Of a stretch of 64,000 nucleotides of DNA, positions 36,151 through 49,669 are shown one piece after another. This stretch comes from Proteles cristata cristata. Lineage: Eukaryota; Chordata; Mammalia; Carnivora; Hyaenidae. The stretch covers positions 1 through 64,000 of the forward strand of contig JAESUZ010000119.1 of assembly GCA_017311185.1 (NCBI GenBank), in the 5' to 3' direction. Position numbers and translations under genes: made by a program. Below the pieces are notes generated by a model. The model saw nothing but the letters and a program-made list of their open reading frames with translations, ran no database searches and was not told the DNA's origin. Positions within the stretch are counted from its first letter, which is position 1; each line of letters begins with the position of its first letter.

Positions 36151-38232
36151 CTTTCTTGTGCCAACTGGCATCTCCAGAGAGGGCTCTGGAGATTGGTAAA
36201 AACCAAACCGGAGCTGATTCTTGGAGAAAGAAGTCCAAACACCCTAACAAGAGCAGAAATCATTCAGTAAAGGGTGGCGCTGGTTTCCAAAGCTCTTCTT
36301 CAGGTGTCAGCCGGCACACCCGCATGGCTTTGCAGGGCTGTCACACACCAGGCTCCCTGGGTGCCCACCCTCACCATCAGGAGCCTCGCCTACTGGCTGC
36401 CGCCTGCCTCCTCAGCTGCTCTCCTGCACATATACTTTGTCACCTGCACGTCCCCTCACCCAGCCTGTTGGCCTGCACCCCGGCCCAATACACTCCCCTC
36501 CTCCTCCTGTGGATGTCCCCCTCTGGGAACTGACACATGCACAGATCTGTGACTCGCTTGGGATGTGCACTGGGCTGAACTAATCTGGGCACCCTAGTGT
36601 GCATGTAGGGAGAGGAGAGTGTCCAAGAACTCCGGTGAGTGGGGGAACATGAACCAGGGGGAGTTTGGGGGCCAGGTGGGTGACAGAGGAGATCGGGGAG
36701 GAGAAGGTAGGGGAATGAGTGCTGGAGTGACCACAAGACGGACCCTCTTCCTTTGATCTCCATGCCCTACTCTGTAGAGAAAATATCTTCCACATTATCC
36801 GGGATTTCACGTCTCTATTTTAAAAAAAACAAGATTTCATTACTTTCCTATAAAACAGCAAACTACAAACCAAGGCTATATTATAAATCATCCCAGGAAA
36901 ACACCTGCTCTCTGATTCGCCCTGCCACAGGTAAAAGGGGCTACACTTCAGGAAGAAACAGATTACATGTTAAAAGGAAAACGAGGCGGTTGTTGCCTAC
37001 CAAGAGTTACATATGTTTCCATCAAAATATATTTTCATTCTTTTCAGCCTCAAGCTGAAAAATAAAAGTCTGCAACGGCTAGAGATCCTGTTCTCCTGCT
37101 CTTTCCTAAGTGAGGCCACCTGGTGGAAAGAGGCGGAATTGCAGCCAGAAGAAGCTAGCTAGACAGAACAAGGGACAGGTGATGACGCAATGGCAAGGAT
37201 TATTGACACCGACTCAAGGCCGTGAGGAGAACATCGGGTTCCACCACATACACAATAGTTTGGATGAAGTTGGGGCCAGTAGCCATGAATCAGTTTGTGA
37301 TTCAGGCAGTGGTCCAAAGAAATACCCTAATGCAATCATGCTCCTGGAAAAGTACTGGGGCCTCTTATCAGCGAAGAAGGTAATTACTATTTTGCCTCAG
37401 GCTATTTCTCCTAACCAGGTGCCTGGCACTGACAGCCTGGCCAAGGCCCCAGTTCAGCCCAGTCTTAAGGCCTTGATTTTCTCCAGGCCGCTGGTGCCGT
37501 TGTGCCACCAAACAGCCAACATTTTTGCCACATTGACATGGGGCTCCTACTGGATCCCACAGGTGGTAACACACGCACAAAGGGCCATTCTACTTGCAAA
37601 GGGCTGACGATAGAACTATCTAAGAGAACCTACCGTGCATGGGCCCAAGAGAGTGTATTTCTTCACCCTTGTTTAGGTGGGAGATAATCCCAGTCTCTGG
37701 ATAGTATGTTACCTTTTAGGTCATAAATTCTCCCAACTTCAGTATTTGCACTAAACTGTGTAGTTGGCAGAACAAAGCACAGACTATATTTATAGGTCAT
37801 CAAGAACACTAGCTGAGGAAAAAAAAGTACTTTCTTAAATCAGAAGCTTAATTGATACTGGAATTACCTGATAGAGTAATCTGCCCTCTGTGCCACAGAG
37901 AGCTTTCTTGGCCCCAGGAAAGAGTCACAGAGCTTTCACTGGCTTGTCAATCTTTCCTCAACTATTGCTACTCACCCCCAAGATTCCAAGGGAGATGATG
38001 AAAAGAAAGAGGGAGAGAGAAATAAGCTGGGTTGGCAGAGAAAAAACACCACCAGGGAGACAAGGCATAGGACAGAAGAAAAAATAGCTCCTTCCATGGG
38101 GGCTCCCTTATATGGAGCCAGAGGCAGAGAAACCAAGGTAGTTCGGGAAGGGAAAGGAAGATAAGTTTGCTAGCGATGTTGCATTTCAATTGTATGGTAG
38201 TTATGCCTCAATGAAAAATAAGCTGAGTTTGA
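36151..38232. other. Upstream region of short TSC22D3, single-copy looking
   Basis: About 2.1 kb free of SINEs and LINEs. AGAACA steroid-receptor half-sites occur at 37769-37774 and 37803-37808, 1.8 kb upstream, roughly where glucocorticoid-response elements are known for human GILZ. The matching second halves are poor, so I call no GRE. No exon was found. Confidence 0.4.
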
Positions 38233-38447
38233 GGCACCTGGGTGGCTCCGTCTGTTGAGTGTCTGACTTCGGCTCAGGTCATGATCTCACAGTTTGTGAG
38301 TTCAAGCCCCGCGTCGGGCTCGCGGCTGTCAGCATGTAGCAGGCTTCTGATCCTCTGTCCCCTCCTCTCTCTGCCCCTTCCCCGCTCATGCTCTCAGTCT
38401 CTAAACAATGAATAAACATTAAAAAGAAAAGAAGACTCTCTTTAAGA
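38233..38447 (+). mobile_element. SINEC_Fc-type SINE
   Basis: Flanked by AATAAGCTGAGTTTGAG (38216-38232) and AATAAACTGAGTTTGAG (38449-38465), one mismatch. First SINE upstream of the short promoter. Confidence 0.95.
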
Positions 38448-38484
38448 AAATAAACTGAGTTTGAGACCCACTGACGGTAATGTC

Positions 38485-38700
38485 TACCATTAAGTGAGCA
38501 TCATTTGTGGGCCAGACATTTATACCAGCTGCTCCACAAAGCCTGTGGTGTAGGCTCTGTCACCATCATTTCACAGATGAAGAAACCAAAGGTCTGAGAG
38601 GCTACCTTGGCCACGGTAGTACAGCTAATACATTACAGAGCTGGGACTCAATCCAGGTCTTCCTGGCCCAGAGACCAAGTTTGTTCCTACAGCACTTCGG
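38485..38700 (-). repeat. MIR, antisense
   Basis: TTTCACAGATGAAGAAACCA, GGTCTGAGAGGCTACCTTGG and TACAGCTAATACATTACAGA are reverse MIR core. Confidence 0.75.
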
Positions 38701-38994
38701 AGTGGGGTAGGGGGTAGGTGTGTTGAATAAGTGAATCAATGCAGTTGGGGGGCTGGGTTGGAGGTGCCCGGAAAGCAGTAAGGAAGAAGAAAGGATGAGG
38801 AGCAGGACATGTGCCCCTAGGATGCCAGCAGCAGTACCGTTAGAGAATGGTCCAGAGGCTGACTTTGAGCTCCGTCAGCACAGCCCGCTTTGCTGATGCT
38901 CGTGGCAAGGGACAGCAGCATCGGGGACCAGAAGAATATCCAAAGTGTCCGAGTAAACTTTATAGGAGGGCTGGACTCACCCACATCATTTCAT

Positions 38995-39219
38995 TTTTTA
39001 ATGCTTTTTTTTTAATTTCTGAGAGAGAGAGAGAGAGAGAGAGCACCAGCATGAGCAGGGGAGGGTCAGAGAGAGAGGGACACACAGAATCTGAAACAGG
39101 CTCCAGGCTCTGAGCTGGCTGTCAGCACAGAGCCCCACGTGGGGCCCGAACCCACGAACCGCGAGATCATGACCTGAGCCGAAGTCGGCCGCTTAACCGA
39201 CTGAGCCACCCAGGCGCCC
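38995..39219 (-). mobile_element. SINEC_Fc-type SINE, antisense
   Basis: Flanked by CTCACCCACATCATTTCA (38977-38994) and CTCACCCACAGCATTTCA (39220-39237), one mismatch. Confidence 0.95.
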
Positions 39220-39237
39220 CTCACCCACAGCATTTCA

Positions 39238-42200
39238 AAAGCCAGCCACACAGTCCACAAAGAAAGCTCGCTCTGTCTAGGAAATATTAATCCAGCCTGG
39301 TGGCTCCCGCAGTGGAAATACGTAGTCCTGGGGTATCCGATCCCCAAATAAAGTAAGTAGTCCGAGAAGAAATAATCACGGTCCAGGCAAACCTCCACTT
39401 TCCGTGGCCCCACTAACTGGCATCCTTAATTAACGTTTTGTTGTTGTTTCGTACTCCTGCTGTGCTCAGCGTTTAGGAGAATGAAGTGAGCCACAAGAAA
39501 ACAAGCTCCCATCTGGGATCTAGTTTTACAAAACAACTTTGAAAAGAATCTCTCATCGTCTCGATACCTCTGGTTTTGCCGGCTGCCAGCCAAGTGACAA
39601 GTGATCACCTTGAGGCCTTAGGATCCACCGTTAGCAAACAGTGTAACAATGGCTGGATCCCAGGATCCCAGAGCTCGGGAAGGCAAGACAATGGACATAA
39701 ATGTCCCTGTAGAGAGATTTTTCAAACAAGGGTAGGTAGGAGGGGGAGAAGGGAAGAAGCAGGAGGACTCCAGAAGGTTTTCTGCTTAACCCCTGGCACA
39801 CTAGAAAATTCCCCTACCCAGAATATCTGCATCAAACCTCACAGTGAGTGGAGGCTTGTGCTGTACGAGGTACCTATGATCTGATCTAACTTTTCTGAGA
39901 AAGTGCTGATCCACGGGGCTCTCTGAGTCCCTATGTCCTCTGGAGGTGGGCCCCAGGCAGGGAACGTGGGCTAGGGATTCACCAGACCAGCGACCTGTGT
40001 GCATGTATCCAAATTCCCTTTCTTCTCTCCTACACGCGACAGGCTGGGCTGGACCCCGAGCCAGCACAGCAACAGCGGCTGGCTAATGAGCCAGGTCCTT
40101 TGCTGGCTCACAGGTCTAGCCCCTGTGGCCACGGGATTCGGCAATTAAACAGACACAGCTGCCCCCTCCCTCTCTCAGAGGTGACTTCTAGATGCAGGGT
40201 GGCATACGGGAGGACAGGGCCAACTCCCTCCATTTTAGGAGGGCCTGGAAGCCGACTTCCTTGAGCTGGACGAAGTGGCTCAGCATTCTCACTGGTCTGT
40301 TCTACTTCAAAAGCCAGACTCTCTAGGACAAGAGCGCTTCCTACTTGGGGTTCCCACGGGACAGGCGGGACAGAGACTGGGTAGTTTGGGCCACAGAACG
40401 CGTGGGCCGGATCTCAGCAGGGTGATGAGGGGTGGGGAGCCGACTCAGGGTGGGTGAGGTAGGGTTGGGGGTGGTGATGAGGGGGAACATCTCACTTCCC
40501 CTTTTGTCACACTCGAAGCATTGTGCACCACGCAGCCCAAAGGAAACTATTTATAGGCAAGTCTTCCTTATTTTCTACAGGGAATGTTCCACCCAAAGAT
40601 TCGGCAATGGTGCCAGCAAAACACAGGGTCCTGTGTCAGGAGAAGCGGAAAAAGACACGATGTGAGAGGTGCGGGATAAGCCACAAAGCAAACACAGGGT
40701 TAGGAGCTGAAAAAGGAAATCAAAAAGGATATTGAGCACCACTGGAGCGTTAGCGCAGTTAATGGGGCGGCTGCAAACCAGCCCTCCCCTCTTATTCCTC
40801 CACCCGGCCCCCTTCCGGCTGAAGCTCTGGCTACTTCTAATTACTTACTTGTCCCTTTTTCTGAAGAGGCTGGGGGAGTAAGGAGGCTGAAATGCCATCG
40901 TTTAATTTGTCCTTGCTTCTGTCTTATCTTCTCTCTTCCCCTCTGCTTCCCCTCCAGCGTGGAAGACTTAGAGACAGGAAGGCCACTGCCACTTACATCG
41001 CTACTTTGGCTTCATGGAAAATCCCCAAGTCCAGAAGGAGGGAAGCAATAAGGAAAGACAGGGACAGAGAGAGTGCCTTGTCCTCTGTGGGTCATGTGAA
41101 CTGCCCTGCATGGCCAAGGCCCAGAACCCCGACTCTTGGGGGGTGGGCAGGAAAGTGGTGGGGGACGATGTGGACGCAGATGCAGAAGGCAATGGTAGGA
41201 AGGACCCCAAGGAGAGCCCTGGTGGAGATGGCCACTCTCTTGGAGAAGCAGCTTTAACAACCGATTTGGGCCAAGCCCTGACACCAAATGACGACAGGAG
41301 CAAATGAATCGTGCCTTTCAGCTCCCTCTGGGACAGGGTCCCATGTGAGCTGCACAAACAATCTCTGAGTGACACTAGGGATGACAGGCAGAACCAAACC
41401 CCATTCTGACAGGGCGGTCCACCTGCTCACCCTCATTCAGAGAAGTTCAAAAAGCGCTCTTGTTGAATCATCTTGGTCACCCCAACTTTGGTGGTTAACT
41501 CTGAGGGGAGGTGGTTCCTCCCAGTGTCTCAGCAAGACTGGAAGTGCTGGCAACGTCAGCCAGGAATGCTGTTTAGTTCAGTGGATCTTAAATCTCATGA
41601 ACCTTGTGTCAATATTTATGCCTGTCTCCTTTCCCCTTATGCCTCGCAGCTGGGAAAATTGACCTCCATCATTTTTCCAAGCCCTCTTCTCATTTTCCAC
41701 CCTCCCTATTACCCATCTCCTAGCATGGAACAGATATTCCTGAAAAAGAGACTGCCAAATTAACCTCGGTCAATAGAATCGCTGCCTCCTCCTCCTCTTC
41801 CCTCTCCACGTTGCCATTATCATTCAATTCAAGTCAGTTCGGTTCGACTCAATTCAATTCAAAATTGACTGAATGCCTATTTAAAGCTCAAGGCCCTTTG
41901 GGGGAGGGATTTAAACAAACAAATAAACAAAGTTTTGACAAGTCAAAAATTGTGCTTCCTTCCAGAATATCCAGGGCCTGCAGCAAATTTGTGAGTCTCT
42001 ACTGGATTAGATCTCAGTGAAACGTCTGCTTCAGGAAAAAAGCCCAGGACTTGAGGGTGTCTGGAAGGGTAGCCTGCCTGGGGTTCGGGAGGGCCACACC
42101 ACTACCATCCCTGGGCATCACTTCATTCCTCAGAATTGGCTGTGCTTTTACCCCACCCTGACCTTTGGGCCCTGCCCATTTAGGCAGGGATAACACAGCA

Positions 42201-43691
42201 GCTGCAAAGCTTGGACTTTCCGACCTAAGTAGCTGCTCTGACCTTGTAGCCTAAGTGAGAGGGCCGCTCACTGGGATTCTCCTCCTTAACCCTCAGCGTT
42301 TGTAAACTAAGGGGTCTGTAAACCTTGTTTGTAAACAAAGCATAGATACCTGCTCTCTGCGTTACCACTCCCTTCCTTCTGAGAGGGGTGTCTGTGTTTA
42401 GGGTGGAGGTCACCTCTACCTGCCAACCTCTTGGCCTTCCTTCTTTGGCCAGCTACTCTTGATCTTAACCTTGGTTAGGGTTAACCTTGGGAGGCTCACC
42501 CTCCCAAGCCTGCACATCTTCAAGCAGGCAGACGGCCTCCCCTCCCTCAGTCGCAGCCCCCCCTCTGGGAATCCTATCGCACTACAGCCTGCCCAGGGGC
42601 TGGGGGCAAAAACAGCAAGCACACGGCTGCCCTTCATATTTGCACCAGCCCTCCGCCAGCTGACCCAAGCCAGGGAGACACTGGCAGGGTCTCTCCCCAT
42701 CCCTTCTGCTCTGCGGAGCAGCCCCAAGGGCTAAAATTCCAAGCCGTCTTTTCTTGGCAGTTGCCAGGCCTACCTTGAGTGGTATGTGAAGGACTGAGGG
42801 CTATTGGCAATGCTTGGAAGACAAGAACCAGGAGGATGTCTCTGGGAATGCTGAGCTGGCAACAAGCGGCCTGTGAAGGGGCCAGGGGCTCCACGGTGGG
42901 GCACCCGGCTCCATTGCGGGCCCTCATATAGACAGGGCTCCTGGGGAACAAAACGCTGGTGATAATGGCGGCCTCTTTAGGCCGCCTGGGCTCCTGGGCC
43001 ACGATGGGCAAGCATTATGAGCCTCTCAAGGCTCTTGCGTTGTACACCCCAGGCCTGCGCTTACCTCATAGCAGAGCTGTTCACCAAGGGCTCACTTGAG
43101 GCATCTCCCTGATCCTCTGTGGTGGTGGGATTCTCTGACTTGTGAAGAGAGGCTCTGCAGATTTCAAAAGGCCCCCCCACTCTCCAGCTACCCCCAGCCC
43201 TGGAGCTTCCTGGATGGAAAGGAGGCAGTCTGGCTTCGGTGAGGCCAGGGTCAGGAGAGGGTGGGAGACACGCTACTCGCTCCACGGAAAGGAAGGAGCG
43301 ATACAAGGTGAAGCTCCACACTGGGCAGCCTCCCGCACCCCCCCAGCCATGGGAACACTGCCACGAAGCTGAAAAGAGTGTTTGTTGGGAGGGTTAAGGA
43401 AGGCCTCCCAGCTCGGTTTGAGAATTGCTGACAAGGAATAGACACACTTATCAGGAAGAAAGAGAAGTACAGAGGCACACACATCCATGCGAACATTCTC
43501 TCAGCCTTTCGCCAAGTCTCATTCACAGAGATAGGCAGGAGAAGAACATCACGCATATTCCGCACCCCCCCCCCGTCTTTCTCTGTCTCTTGGCTGTTGC
43601 CAGCTTCCTCCTGACTCCAAAGAAGTAGTAAGACAACAGGACGTGGCAAGATGACAAGGCAGGACACTGTAGACCAAGCCAGAGTATCAAG
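39238..43691. other. Intronic (inferred), SINE-free
   Basis: 4.45 kb with no feliform SINE or L1. A degenerate ATTCA-type pentamer cluster occurs at 41820-41870. No exon recognised. Confidence 0.45.
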
Positions 43692-43705
43692 AGACACAGC
43701 CTTGG

Positions 43706-43879
43706 GAGCGCCTGGGTGGCTCAATTTGTTGTGGCTGACTCTCGATTCCGGCTCAGGTCATGATGTCACAGTTTGTGAGTTTGAGCCCCGCATTGGGCTC
43801 TGCACAGACAGTGCAGAGCCTGCTTGGGATTCTCTCTCTCTCTCAAAAATAAATAAATAAACTTAAAAAAAAAAAAAAA
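43706..43879 (+). mobile_element. SINEC_Fc-type SINE
   Basis: Flanked by AGACACAGCCTTGG (43692-43705) and AGACGCAGCCTTGG (43880-43893). Starts GAGCGCCTGGGTGGCTCAAT. Confidence 0.95.
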
Positions 43880-44354
43880 AGACGCAGCCTTGGCCCTCCC
43901 TGACATCCAGGGCCAGCTGCGTGCTGCGCAGAGTCCTAGGTGATAGGGTTCTTGGGAGAAGCGTGAAGAGGCCGTCAGATGGGTACAGGGGGAACCCGTC
44001 GAAGCCTCCCACTGTACACCAGGAACAGGAAGCCCAAGTTTTAAAGATGTCGATCACACATTAAAAGAAAAATAAAAACAAGCACTGTTTGTATGCAAGC
44101 AATCCTATGAACGCCAAAGAAATGATTCTCAGAGGCTCCTCATGAAGACCGTTCTAACTAGAGCTGGTTCCTGGCACAGATGCTGTATGTGACTGGCTCC
44201 CTGAGAAATGTGATTTGAAGGGCACTCAGAAAAAATCCTCTCAGTACAAGATGTCTGCCTGACCTAGCTGCTGTACTGCCTAACAACATCACCGTCCAAG
44301 TCATACTCTTGGGTTCTAATGATCATTCCTAATTTGAAGAATTAGGAAAGGGTT

Positions 44355-44415
44355 TTTTGTTGCTGTTGTTGTTGTTGTGGGTTTTGTTTTGTTTTGTTTT
44401 GTTTGTTTTTTTGGG
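44355..44415. repeat. (GTT)n/(TTTTG)n simple repeat
   Basis: TTGTTGCTGTTGTTGTTGTT followed by TTTTGTTTTGTTTTGTTTTG. Confidence 0.9.
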
Positions 44416-44616
44416 TGTCTCCATGAAAAAGCCCTGGGAAAATGTGACATTCTGCCATGACCAGTTTACCGATACTTAAGTATGAACTCAATTTTCATAT
44501 TATTTTCAATGGAGTGGTCAGGGGCAGATCAGCACTGGAAGACAACCAGACACACAGCAGGTAAACCTTGCTGGTGGGCTGCAGAGGGAAAGAAATGGGT
44601 CCTTATGAGGTTCTTA

Positions 44617-44860
44617 TTTTTTTTATTTAAAAAAATTTTTTAATGGGTATTTATTTTTAAGACAGAGAGAAAGAGAGAGAGAAAGAACACAAGTGGGGGA
44701 GGGGCAGAGAAAGAGGGAGATCCAGAATCTGAAGCAGGTTCCTGGCTCCTTCCTAGCTGACAGCAGCAAGCCTATGTGGGGCTTGAACTCACAAGCTGTG
44801 AGATAATGACCTGAGCCAAAGTTGGACACTTAACTGACTGAGCCACCCAGGTGCCCCAAG
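44617..44860 (-). mobile_element. SINEC_Fc-type SINE, one of a nested antisense pair
   Basis: TTTATTTTTAAGACAGAGAG to GCCACCCAGGTGCCCC. With the next element it lies inside one outer duplication TTATGAGGTTCTTA (44603-44616 and 45033-45046). Confidence 0.93.
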
Positions 44861-44865
44861 GCTCT

Positions 44866-45030
44866 TATTTTTTTTAATGTTTATTTATTTTTGATAGAGG
44901 GAGACAGAGGATCCAAAGTGGGCACTGTGCTGACAGCAGTGAGGCCTACGGGCTCAAACTCATGAACTGTGAGATCATGACCTGAGCCGAAGTTGGATGC
45001 TCAACTGACTAAGCCACCCAGGCACCCCCC
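44866..45030 (-). mobile_element. SINEC_Fc-type SINE, second of nested antisense pair
   Basis: AATGTTTATTTATTTTTGAT to GCCACCCAGGCACCCCC. Shorter, with part of the CT-rich section lost. Confidence 0.92.
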
Positions 45031-45046
45031 CTTTATGAGGTTCTTA

Positions 45047-48000
45047 ATATCAGAATCACCCTGGGGGTAGCTTGTAGAGAATATGGATGTCCTAGGTGTC
45101 AGCCCTAGAAAATCCGGTGGAATAGTGTGTGGCTTGGGAAGGGTATTTTCAGATGGTTTGGATGCAACTCTTCTGGTCTCAGTCCATGGAACTGCCTTTG
45201 GGAACCACTGGCTTAAAAGTGACAGCCAAGACAGGGTCTACCCAAAGACTCCCCAGAGTGTCAGGGTCACTAAGACCTACTTTGTGTGATACATCATGAT
45301 GGGGTTCAGAATATTCTGGGCGTAAGGTCTGCTTGTCTTTCACTCCCTTTCCCTTGCCCTTTCAACTCCTGAAAATTTGATCAGAACATGAATGAGCACT
45401 GCTAAAAGAAGGATAACCCAAACCTGCTCTGATTTATAAATCAGTCTCTGGCAGATTTTGCCTGTCTGTTATAAGGAACAGATTGCTTCTAAGACACTTC
45501 ACTGCTGTCGGTGGGAACTCTGCCTGAGAGGCTGGGGACGTGGAGGGTGGGCATCACAGGGTGGGAAGGGAAGAGAACCCGGGGAGAGGGAGAGAACAGG
45601 GAAGGGCTGAGTTTTCTCCAACAGCACAGTTTGGTCAATTAACCAGCCCTGCCTTCCTTCTACAAAAGCGAGCTCTCTGCCAGCCCTGTGCCTGTCACCA
45701 CCTGGTCAAATGTGGGTCCGGTCTGAGGTAGGCTACAGGGGTATGACTCATTCCCCCCTCAGGAGCCTGCTGAGGCTGACTACAAAGAGTCACCAGGATC
45801 TCCACAAACATGCCCATCTCTACCCTGATCCAAACCTCAGTTTCTCTGCCCCCAGCAGCCTCACTCCTCCCTGGTAAGAAGCTCACCCCCACTGTTCACT
45901 GACTCCCCTCTCCCAAGGGAGGGCAGAAGGGGAATTGGATGTTTTCTCTCTGTGGTACACATCTAGCCTATGTTTTGGTATTTTATTTTATTTTTGTTTA
46001 ATTTACACTGCCTGATAGGTTTCGGGCTTAAATAAACAAAGGCTATGCTTCCCCCAAGGCCTGCACTTCCTGGTTGCCGGTCAGCAATAGAGTGACCCCT
46101 TTAACCTCTTCTCTTGCTTCTTGAGATGGCAGTGCAGGGGATGGGATTGGAAGAGAAACATATTTTGGGTCAAAAGTCTGGAAATTCTTGGTGCCAGCTT
46201 AAAATACCACCCCTACCCCCGCCCTTCTCGACAACACATATATGTTAAGTCCCAAAGCCACCTTACCAAGCACAGACTTATTTTAAAGGCCACAGCAGAA
46301 CAGTAAGGGGAAAGCAGAAAAATAGGAAATTCAAAGTATTAGTATTGATTTTTTGAAAAATCTACCTCCAGACGTCTTTGTACCACGAAGCAAAGGCAGA
46401 AGGGCCCGGGTGTTTGTGAGTGGAGCAGGCTTAAAGGCCTATAGACTGAGCAGAGCACGGTGAGCCTGCCTGCCTGAGGAAGGCTCCCTGCCAAAGCTCA
46501 TACACCTTAAAAAATAAGATGAACACTGGCCCCTATGTCCTGGGATAGAACTCTAACAGCAAAGTAACAAATCCTGGTCAACAGCTCTGACATCCTGTTA
46601 TTTGCTAAAACTAATAATACTGTGAAGCTTGTTGACAGACTTGCAGGAGAGCTCAAGTAAATATGGAAACTGAGGAATGGCCAAGTATAGACAGTTACTA
46701 GCTCAGCAGTAGAGAAGAAAGGAGTTTCACAGATACTCCTTGGGCATCTTGGGGCACTGGGGCCTAAGCATGGTAGGGCAATAATCCGGAGGCATCTCTC
46801 ATGTCACTGGGTGGCTTCTCTCCAACAATAGGCTGCTGCAATAATGGGCTTGGCCCACAGAGCTGGGTCCTGAGCCCTGAGACAGAGAATAATGGTAAGA
46901 ATCAAGAGGGACTGCCTTGGTACATGTGCCAAGGGAGGTACTCCCTGAGAAACAAAGCTTTCTACATGAACTTCGTCAAGTAGGAAGAAAATACATCAAG
47001 AGGCCAGAGTTCTTTTTCCGCTTTGGTCACTAGCCAGCTGGGGGACTGCTTGGAAGGCTCTAAAACCCCTGTGCTGCCAGCTCCTTATTTATTCAATGGG
47101 AATGATGCTTCCCTGCTCAATATATACACCATACAAGGTGGATAGGTTTATAGACACACCAGTCTGGAAACAGAGATAACATCATTGTATTATTTTTTGC
47201 CGACTGACAATGTCTTGACAGCAATAGATACACATATTTGCCGATGTTTCCTGATTTGGTGGCTATCCTTCGGCGGCATAGCTGTGTTCTTTGGAAAGTA
47301 AGAAGGGCCGTGAGATCACTCCACGAGTAAGGGTTCCGGTCCCCAAACGCTGCTGGCAAAATGGCTCACTGGGTCAGCAGCCCTATCAGTGCTATTTCAA
47401 AGACTGGCATTGCTAACTTTGTGTCCAGTTCCAATTGTCATTTCCAAGGTTTTACAAGTTATCAGTACTGCTGATGGGGAGGGGGTAGTGTGAGTGACGA
47501 GAGGCTAACTCATTTTCTTGGCGGTCTTTAGCAATCTGTCCCTGTACACAGGACTTGTCCCTTGCATAACATTTTGGCCTCGAGAGCCTCTTCGATGGCA
47601 CAAGCAGTCAGCAGGACCTCTCGTCTTTCAAGCAGGACGGAAGGCACAGCCAGATAAGACCAGGACTGGAAGTGGGCACTGTACCCCCAGGGTCTGGACA
47701 GTGCCTGGCACACAGTCTCAATATGGTAAATATGTACTTAATAAATAACTAAAAGGTTTGAATAAGTGTTAGAACTTTGCTAATGGCCCCCGCAGGGAAG
47801 AACTATAGGCCAATTCATGAATTCGCCTTCTGTTAATGCTTTAATTTGGGGACAATCACTGTCTGAGAGCGATTCTGCAGTTAAAAACATGAAAGACTAG
47901 TGAAAATCAAACATACTTGGGAAACCCAACCCAAATACAATTTAATTGAGTAAGTGGCCGCTAATGACCTGGAACCGAGACCCGACCTCTTCAGTAAAAA

Positions 48001-49669
48001 GGGATAATTCACCCGCGTGTGTGCTCCTGGTTCTCCACTAACACTGGGACTTTGGTCAGTTTCCATCTTTAGCTGGAGGGGCTGGGTCAGTTGGGAACAG
48101 GGCACCCACAGGGAGCAGTGGAGGGTGATGAAGCCCAAGAGCAGGGCAGCCAAGTCTCAGCTGGCAGCAACATCAAAGAGGGATTTGGGGCAAGCAGGCC
48201 TCATTCTGAGCAAGTGACAGCCATTTAACTGGAACAATGTGGGCGGGGGGGGGTGGGGGGGTGGGGGCTGGGATGAGGGTGGACCAAAAACGAAAACAAA
48301 AACAAAAAAACCTGTCCTCATCAAAAATACCCTGATACCCGCCAAGATAAAGGAAATTCTCACTGTTAATGTCACCATTGGGTTTGAAGTCTTGAGGATC
48401 CCTGTTAAAATGAAAAGTCTTTCTCGGAAGGGGAAATGTTCAGTTTTTCTTAGGGAAAGAACACGACGGCCCACCTGGTGTGGTTCTGAATGTTGGGGGG
48501 CTTCTGGGAGAAGTGACTCAGGCTGGCTAAGCACAGACAGGTGGGGTGCTGCCTGGGAAGAAGCCTCACAATGGATCCTAGCTAACCAGTGGCCTTGGGC
48601 TTTCAGGGGCCAGGCAGATATGCCCCCCATATTCCTGGACTTGCTGTCAAGAAACCCAACTGCGCACGTGGGCAAGCTTTAAGAGCAGTGGGGTTTATGA
48701 CAAAGGAGATGTTTTTCCCCTGACCTCCTTGGGAAAACTGTTCCAAAGACTCTGTGAGGATCAGGGATATGCCTGAGCCTTACTGGGGACATTTAACTTC
48801 GATGTTCCCTGTCCAGGGGATCTCATTTACTTGCTCGTCAAGGCATCCTCCCTGGACATACCTACCTCAAGTTCAACCTACTCATTTATAAGCTGGCGTG
48901 GGTGACAAACTGACCCCCAGCAAGGCTCTGTGGCTGACAAGGGGTCGATGGGTTCTCTCTCCCATGGGGTATTTTCTTTTTCCCTAGAGCCTCCTATTAA
49001 CCCAAAGCAATGAAATCTAGCGGGGGAAATGCCAGGCAGGAAGGCAGGTTGCTGGGGGAGCTGTCTTTGGCCATTTTCCGCCACTCTCTGTACGCAGTCA
49101 CCTTCTCTGCCTGTGCACCAGGCGGCCCTGGCGGCAGACACAATACTCACACCAGAGCTAGCCAGGCCAGCCCTTGCCCCTCTGCAGCCCTCCTTTGTAC
49201 TCTTATAAAACCCTGGCAGAGCCTCCGCTCCGAACCCCCACTCTGGCTTGACCAGGTAATGGCCAACCACCTACCACCAGGCAGAGCCGGGTCAATGGAG
49301 GGGGGCAGCGCCCCCACACACCCGCCCGTGGCCGTGTTGTAAGGCGCTGACAGCTGGGAGAGGACCTGAAACCAGTTAGCCTGGGGCTCCCAGCCAGCAG
49401 TGTATTTTCATCTTGTTTTGACTGGGACTGTCCTCCCCTGTGTAAACACGTCCATGTCAGGGGGAAGAAAATGTAGAACAGCTTAAAATAGGTGGGTGGA
49501 ATGCATCCCACCCATGAATCACCAGCGTGGGGAATGCCCTGCAGGTGGGCCTTGCTTTAAGCAAACCTGGCATATGAAAACCTTGATTCAACTAGCGGGC
49601 AGGGATGGACAGCTGCTAGGGCTTGACCTAGCACTGGGAGCTCTCAGAGCCACATCTGGTCCAAATAAT
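45047..49669. other. Intronic (inferred), SINE-free, single-copy looking
   Basis: 4.6 kb with no SINE or L1. A G-rich tract lies at 48241-48272. A weak MIR-like piece may lie near 47010-47110. No exon recognised. Confidence 0.45.
48241..48272 (+). repeat. G-rich tract with quadruplex potential
   Basis: Four or more runs of three to nine Gs separated by single C or T bases. Confidence 0.85.

Noticed and set aside
37741..37815. Full glucocorticoid-response elements
   Set aside because: Only single AGAACA half-sites occur; the 3-bp-spaced second halves do not match.
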